Source of the DNA: Impatiens glandulifera
Taxonomy: Eukaryota; Streptophyta; Magnoliopsida; Ericales; Balsaminaceae
Assembly (NCBI RefSeq): GCF_907164915.1
Contig: NC_061867.1
Coordinates: forward strand, 53,962,271 to 54,026,270
Reading direction: 5' to 3'
DNA: 64,000 nucleotides
In this document: positions 59,222-64,000 of the stretch, piece by piece
Layout: the number at the start of each line of letters is the position of its first letter
How positions within the stretch are numbered: position 1 is the first letter of the stretch
The notes under the pieces: generated by a model
The model's input: the letters and a program-made list of their open reading frames with translations, nothing else
Told to the model about the DNA's origin: nothing
Database searches by the model: none
Translations under genes and position numbers: made by a program

Positions 59222-61604
59222 TTTGTTTTGTTGTATAATTAAATTATAATTAAATATTGTAATTTTTGAGCTATTAAATATATATTTTTTTGTTGTTTAA
59301 ATATTATCATTTTTAGATAAATAAATAAAAATATTTTTAAAATATAAATCCTAACAAAAACTTAGAAATTAAAAAGTATTTTTCAGTAACATTTATATAT
59401 AACATTTAAAATGTAAACTATAAACTCAATTTTTATAAAAAAAAAATAGTGCAAGATACGTTTAAACATTATAAAAGGGAAGGAAAATAAAATAAAAAAA
59501 TAAATAAGAAAATAACGTAAGAATTTTAAATGTTAATAAAATCGAAAAATTCTCATTTCGTACGAGCCACTCTTTCAGATTGAAACGAACACGTGTAACA
59601 TAAATACTTTGAGACACTCGTATCTATAACTTTTCTCTTCGAAAATTCTTTTATTTATTTCTTTCTAGACTATCTATCACATGATGAGGGGAATTGGTTT
59701 TCAATTGTCCGCGATTTTGTTGCTAGAACTCCATTCAATATATTTGACTCAAAAGTCAGTGATTTTTGTTGGTGTATCTAATTGAAATTGAAGGAGGTTC
59801 TACATAAGAGTACACATGCTTTTGACATGATCAACGAATTCTTCACTCCTCAAACAAATTTTACATTTGCTAGCGAGATGAAATAATATTTTTTTTCAGT
59901 TTGTTAGATGTCAAAACTCCTCCATTGATAGCTTCCTAATAAAAAACGAGATTTTTGATATAATTTTGATTTCCACATCTCTTTCCAAGAAAACTGGGAT
60001 GAAGTTTCTTTGGAGAAACGCGTGATAAATATAGCTAATTAGCAAATCGGGAGAGTCGATGAGAGAAAAATTGTCGTTAGTCTCTAGGTCAATCGAAACG
60101 ATGGTAAGAGCATCTATGTGGAGATCCCGTCTCCCTCCTCTTCGATGGAAAATCGTCTAATTAAAATAATTCTCCAACAATTTGATTAGATGTGAGACGA
60201 AATCAGTTACCACTTTAGTCTTCTTTGTACTAGAGATCTCCCGATAAAAATCTGACAATTTTTCATTGGGTATCCTAGATCATTTCAGAAATTGATTTTC
60301 TTACCATTATCACCGTGGTTACTTCAACATAATGCACTTCAGCCTCGTCTCGTCGTCTTCTGCTGCCTCCGACCGATTGGTTTGTCTCTCAGAATATTTT
60401 TCGATTCGTTTCCTTATATACTGATTGATTGATACATTCTCGTATCTCTGTTTGTTCCTTGAGGCCACGCTGAGATTTCGAGGAGGAAGGAGGAAATTGT
60501 TGTTGTTCATGTCTGGATGTGATTTGTCTGGATTCAATTCATCTGCATAAGTCCGTTTGGCCGATGAATATTCAGATCATTAAGTGCTAAATTACATTAT
60601 CCGCTTCAACAATTACATTATCACCTTCTGTAAGTTTCCAATCTGAACATCTAACCAAGTAATTTAGTAACGTTTCTTTAGTGGATCGGATGACATCGTT
60701 CTACATTTGTTTCCAATTTGATAAGTTCACATTTCTTTCCAACTTGACCAGAATTTTACATGAATTCCTTATTTGACCTAATTTCTGTTTATGAAATGCA
60801 AACAGGATTGTGATTATGATTATAACTATTGTTCAAACTAAGTTAAGTATAGTAATTATGTTGAATTTTGTTCAACTTTCTTGGTATAGATCTAGTAATT
60901 CTTCTGCTGATATGGACTAATCTATGTTTATACATGACTCTTAATGTATATTTTATAGAGATACAAATGAATATTACATTTCATTTAAGGCTGAATTATT
61001 ATTTCAGGTTCGAATTTGTGCTCTTTTCTTTTTTTTGTTATATGAGTCTTGAACTTTGAATCGAGTCATTTGATTGAGATCATAATATTGGAGCTCTCAA
61101 TGCACATTTCTTTAATCCTCTTCAAAATTTCACTTTTTTTATGCTTTAAATCCATTGTTCTTGATTGCTTTAAACATTATTTTGTATTTTTATCGACAGG
61201 AGAAACAAACCATTGTGACTATGGGATACAAAACCGCAAAGAGGAAACCAGAAGAGCATAGTTGATATGGGCATTGGGATCAATCATGACAAGGTTAGTA
61301 AGTCATTGTGCCTTATATGTATAGCTTATGGATATAATACTTAGTTCACAAGTATACAAATACTCTTAAATAAATAAGAAGATTGAAAAAAAGATTAGGT
61401 ATAGTAAGGGGAACATAAATAAGCAGCAGCACCTAACCTCTGAACACAAAAAACAATTTGCACCAACCTAGAATTGAACGGGTATATACTATTATGAACT
61501 AACATAATTGTATATGCACTTTGAGTTGCTAGTGAGCTATTATTCGAATCTCGATTCGATAAAAAGCTCGTTAATGGGCTCACACAACGAATAAAAAATT
61601 TAAT
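59222..61604. other. Intergenic region with LINE and tRNA relics
   Basis: No intact gene. It contains a minus-strand LINE relic (59780-60020) and a worn tRNA-Gly-like fragment at 61445-61500 (TTTGCACCAACCTAGAATTGAACGGGT), just before the intact second tRNA. Short open frames at 60319-60537 and 60868-61261 show no recognisable product. Confidence 0.55.
59780..60020 (-). pseudogene. Relic of LINE reverse-transcriptase zinc-binding domain
   Basis: On the minus strand the translation reads KIISKISFFIRKLSMEEF, then SKCKICLRSEEFVDHVKSMC, with the CxxC...HxxxxC pattern of the plant LINE zf-RVT domain. Stops and frameshifts break it. It is a second dead LINE fragment, independent of the one near 7.5 kb. 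Confidence 0.55.
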
Positions 61605-61675
61605 TGCACCAGCCGGGAATTGAACCCGGGTCTGTACCGTGGCAGGGTACTATTCTACCACTAGACCACTGGTGC
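61605..61675 (-). tRNA. tRNA-Gly (GCC), second copy
   Basis: 71 nt, identical to the tRNA at 54119-54189 except for one base in the anticodon stem (GTACC instead of GTATC), which here gives five Watson-Crick pairs. Anticodon GCC, acceptor stem GCACCAG/CTGGTGC, T-arm CCGGG/CCCGG. The flanking bases on both sides also match the first copy, so the whole neighbourhood was duplicated. Probably functional. Confidence 0.94.
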
Positions 61676-61815
61676 TCATGTGTTCAAACTTAAATAATAT
61701 TAATATTGTTTTAATCTCTTACACAAATAAACTTTTAATTATGAGTAACAATAGGGAAACGGAACGGAAAATGCGTTTACCATCTCTATTCTACTTAGAA
61801 AATAAGTTAAATATT

Positions 61816-61843
61816 GCAAGCTTTCCGAACCTAGATCTGACCA
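61816..61843 (-). pseudogene. SDR exon scrap
   Basis: GCAAGCTTTCCGAACCTAGATCTGAC differs at only one or two positions from 56922-56946 in exon 2 of the complete SDR gene (the FGKLD region, minus strand). The surrounding sequence does not continue the match, so it is a short relic left by duplication or deletion. Confidence 0.5.
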
Positions 61844-61954
61844 ATATCACAATATGCAAAGATCTCATATATCAGAAAGGTAACAAATCAAACAATTATA
61901 GACATTATTTGTGTCCTAAATTAATCAATAAACACTTTAAAATAGACATCACAA

Positions 61955-62901
61955 TAGGGATGGCAAATTTCCGGGTTTCGGGGGACCCGAACCGGACCCG
62001 AACCGAACCGGACCCGAATCTGCCCCGAAAAATCGGGTCCATTATTGACCCGAACCTGACCGGTTCCGACCCGATGGGTACCCGACCCGACCCAGACCCG
62101 ATTTTTAAATTAAAAGTTCTGAATTTTTTTAAATTTTATTTTTAATATGATCATTAATCAAATCTAAAAAGTTTTGAGAAAATTTACAAATCAAACCAAG
62201 TCATTTTAGGGATGACCTAAATCTCAAACCAAGTCATTTTAGGGATGATCTAAATCTCATTTCACTATCTTTCTCTTTATAATGGGCTAAACATAATGGG
62301 CTAAAAAGTATATTTTTTACAACAAAAAGGACAGAAAAAAACAACATGGTTCTCTCTCATCATATTCCCATTTTGATAAAAGAATGAAAGATTAGGTTTC
62401 ACCATTACTGCACCCTTACCCTTTTTTAGATTACATTATCACTACCAGCAATCAACTAGTTAAAGAAAGAGAAAAAGAGGAACTTTTGTTCTATCATTCT
62501 CTCTATTTTCAGATTTCTCATTTTTCATTTCATTCAGTTTTGAGTTTTCTATTTTTTTTTGTGGGTTTGTGTTGTTTTTGTGCGAAGTAGTGGTTGCCTT
62601 AAGTTGAGATGCAAATCGCGGACGTGTTTACGAATTTGAAGCTGAATCATATGGCAAAAGAGTTCATCCCTTCTTCTACTTGATCGATCAGAGTTGCGAT
62701 CAGTTTGCCGAGGGCAAAGGAGTTCATCCCTGCGTACTTGATCTATCGGTTCGGTTCTGAACTCGGTTTATACATTGGGTACCCGAACCGATTGGTTCCG
62801 CCCCGATTTTGCCCCGGAACCGAAAATCAAAGAAACTACCCGAACCGATCGGTTCGGTTCCTTCGGGTACCCGAACCGTCGGGTCCACTTTGCCATGCCT
62901 A
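61955..62901. mobile_element. Non-autonomous hAT-type element with 8-bp target duplication
   Basis: The 947-bp element starts TAGGGATGGCAAA and ends TTTGCCATGCCTA, nearly perfect inverted repeats. CATCACAA stands on both sides (61947-61954 and 62902-62909), an exact 8-bp target duplication typical of hAT transposons. Both ends carry dense subterminal motifs (CCCGAACCGGACCCGA left; CGAACCGATCGGTTCGG and GGGTACCCGAACC right), expected as transposase binding sites. No transposase is encoded; open frames inside are by-products of the GC-rich repeats. Confidence 0.85.
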
Positions 62902-63357
62902 CATCACAACATAAAGATGAGTCAAACCTACGTCTCTAATGTTAAAATTAGATCTCTCAATTCCAATGAAGAAATTGGAACACAATAATTTATATAATTA
63001 TATTCTTTTCAAAATATAAACCAAGATATATAGTTTTTTAATATTTTAGTAACAAATCATTTGTAACTTAATGCTTTGTGTTGATTTTTATAAATAAACA
63101 TTGATAATCGATTTCAAAAGCCATTCTGAGAATTTCATGGTAGCATGCCAATTGGATCTTTTTGAAGAAAAATAACAACATAATATTCAAATAAACTCAT
63201 TACATTAAAAAACAACACAATATATATAAAAACATAGTACATAAATTACGATTTAGATTAGTATTATTGGACAAATAATTTATTGTAATTTATTCGATCA
63301 CCAACCAAATCATACAACATGCCCACAAAACCGGAGAATGTTGATAATGATTCCATT

Positions 63358-63741
63358 TTACTCAACAAAAGAAGAGATTTCACTCCTCTCAAAGTAAGTC
63401 CCAGAAGGCCCATCTTTAGGCAACAAAGCCAGTCTAACCGGACTAGCAGCACCTTCTTCCACAGACAATATACCCATGTTATGGTTCATGTCGGTCTTCA
63501 CTACACCAGGGCAAACAGAATTCACGAGAATGTTAGGAAACTTCTTGGCTACAAGCCTAGTGTAAGCATTCATGGCAGCTTTGGATAAGATATAGGCACC
63601 CATAAAATCAGGCCATCCCTTATCTTCCAACCTTTCCTCTTTAAAATCTTTTAGGAACTCACTTAACACATCATCTATTCTTTCATTTGTTCGGCTCTCC
63701 ATACCATTTAGCACTCCTTTAGCCCGTTCGTTGGGTATGTT
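63358..63741 (-). CDS. Second SDR gene, last exon only
   Basis: This is the last exon (127 codons plus stop) of a paralogue of the SDR at 55284-57266. It has the same length, the same acceptor context (TTTTAG/AACATACCC) and the same stop. The catalytic pair lies in [12 protein letters not shown] and the NSVCPGVVKTDM motif is intact. It differs by about a dozen residues (for example NSVCPGV for NCVCPGF, and YFERSE for YFVRSE), mostly conservative. The remaining exons lie past the window end; 63742-64000 is intron, partly alignable to the first gene's intron 4. Nothing visible is broken, so it may be a functional tandem duplicate. Confidence 0.9.
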   Translation of the reverse strand, partial: NIPNERAKGVLNGMESRTNERIDDVLSEFLKDFKEERLEDKGWPDFMGAYILSKAAMNAYTRLVAKKFPNILVNSVCPGVVKTDMNHNMGILSVEEGAASPVRLALLPKDGPSGTYFERSEISSFVE

Positions 63742-64000
63742 CTAAAAAAAAACAAATGAAATAAGGATGACAATGGAACATATCAGGGTCACTATTATTT
63801 TTGTTTATATAAGAGGTAATTAAGAATACACCAAAATAGGCAAGGAAGATAGTAAAGTAATATAATTGACAAAAAGAGAGAGAGGCACAACACAAGGTAC
63901 TAATAAGAGATGTTAAAGCACCTTGAATTCATCACTTTATCATGGAAAGAGTCTCGACATAGAGATTGAAGGTATAAAGCTTGATGATTACAACTGAAAA

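Larger units (their letters stand above)
61676..63357. other. Intergenic region between second tRNA and second SDR
   Basis: The first ~130 bp parallels the flank after the first tRNA. An SDR exon scrap lies at 61816-61843, and a hAT element fills 61955-62901. The stretch 62910-63357 is AT-rich and partly parallels 55010-55283 before the first SDR. Confidence 0.65.

Noticed and set aside
60319..61261. Small genes at 60319-60537 and 60868-61261
   Set aside because: Short, with biased composition, no recognisable motif and no splice structure; chance frames in AT-rich DNA.
61639..62914. Open frames 61639-62145 and 62705-62914 as proteins
   Set aside because: They arise from CCCGAACC-type repeats inside the hAT element, and the first also runs through the tRNA flank; no domain is visible.

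Overview
This window is nuclear DNA from a eudicot flowering plant. It is very AT-rich, the genes are split by many AT-rich GT-AG introns, and the proteins match plant-specific families: a P-class PPR protein, a plant two-LIM protein, an AGL15-like MADS factor, an F-box/WD40 protein and a neomenthol-dehydrogenase-type SDR. Two tRNA-Gly(GCC) genes and many small inverted-repeat transposons (MITEs) fill the gaps. No species is assigned.

Layout. 1-2.3 kb: intergenic, with MITE remnants and one exon-like fragment. 2.3-4.5 kb (-): two-exon receptor-like cytoplasmic kinase. 4.5-8.5 kb: intergenic, with a dispersed repeat and a LINE zinc-finger relic. 8.5-19.9 kb (-): complete 22-exon SEC31 COPII coat gene, rebuilt here as 1,116 aa in a continuous frame. 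21.6-22.3 kb (-): two-exon glyoxalase-I-like gene under a G-box cluster. 23.7-29.0 kb: decayed Mutator-like element carrying a broken MuDR-type transposase and a broken DUF1985 gene, with another repeat element nested in its left end. 29.8-30.5 kb: decayed tandem repeat. 32.8-35.6 kb (+): AGL15-like MADS gene with a GC-AG intron and a C-terminal LxLxL motif. 37.0-43.7 kb (+): nine-exon F-box/WD40 gene. 44.1-46.5 kb (-): intronless PPR gene. 48.25-48.8 kb (+): intronless NAA10 acetyltransferase, followed by a 150-bp tandem repeat that has been hit by a 5S-rRNA-derived retroposon. 51.5-53.1 kb (+): five-exon PLIM2-like actin-bundling LIM protein. 54.1-64.0 kb: a duplicated module of tRNA-Gly plus SDR gene. 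The first SDR is complete (300 aa); only the last exon of the second is in the window.

The genes are ordinary housekeeping and regulatory loci: secretion, N-terminal acetylation, methylglyoxal-type detoxification, organelle RNA processing, embryo/flowering transcription control, actin bundling and ketone reduction. They do not form one pathway. The most distinctive content is structural: a transposon inside a transposon with a repeated GCGAGACGCAAC-type motif, a retroposed 5S rRNA with clean target-site duplication, a hAT element with a perfect 8-bp duplication, a duplicated dead exon inside SEC31, and tRNA-half tandem repeats beside the tRNA-SDR duplication. Exon coordinates were read by hand from splice sites and checked by frame arithmetic. 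Family names come from recognised motifs, not from searches.
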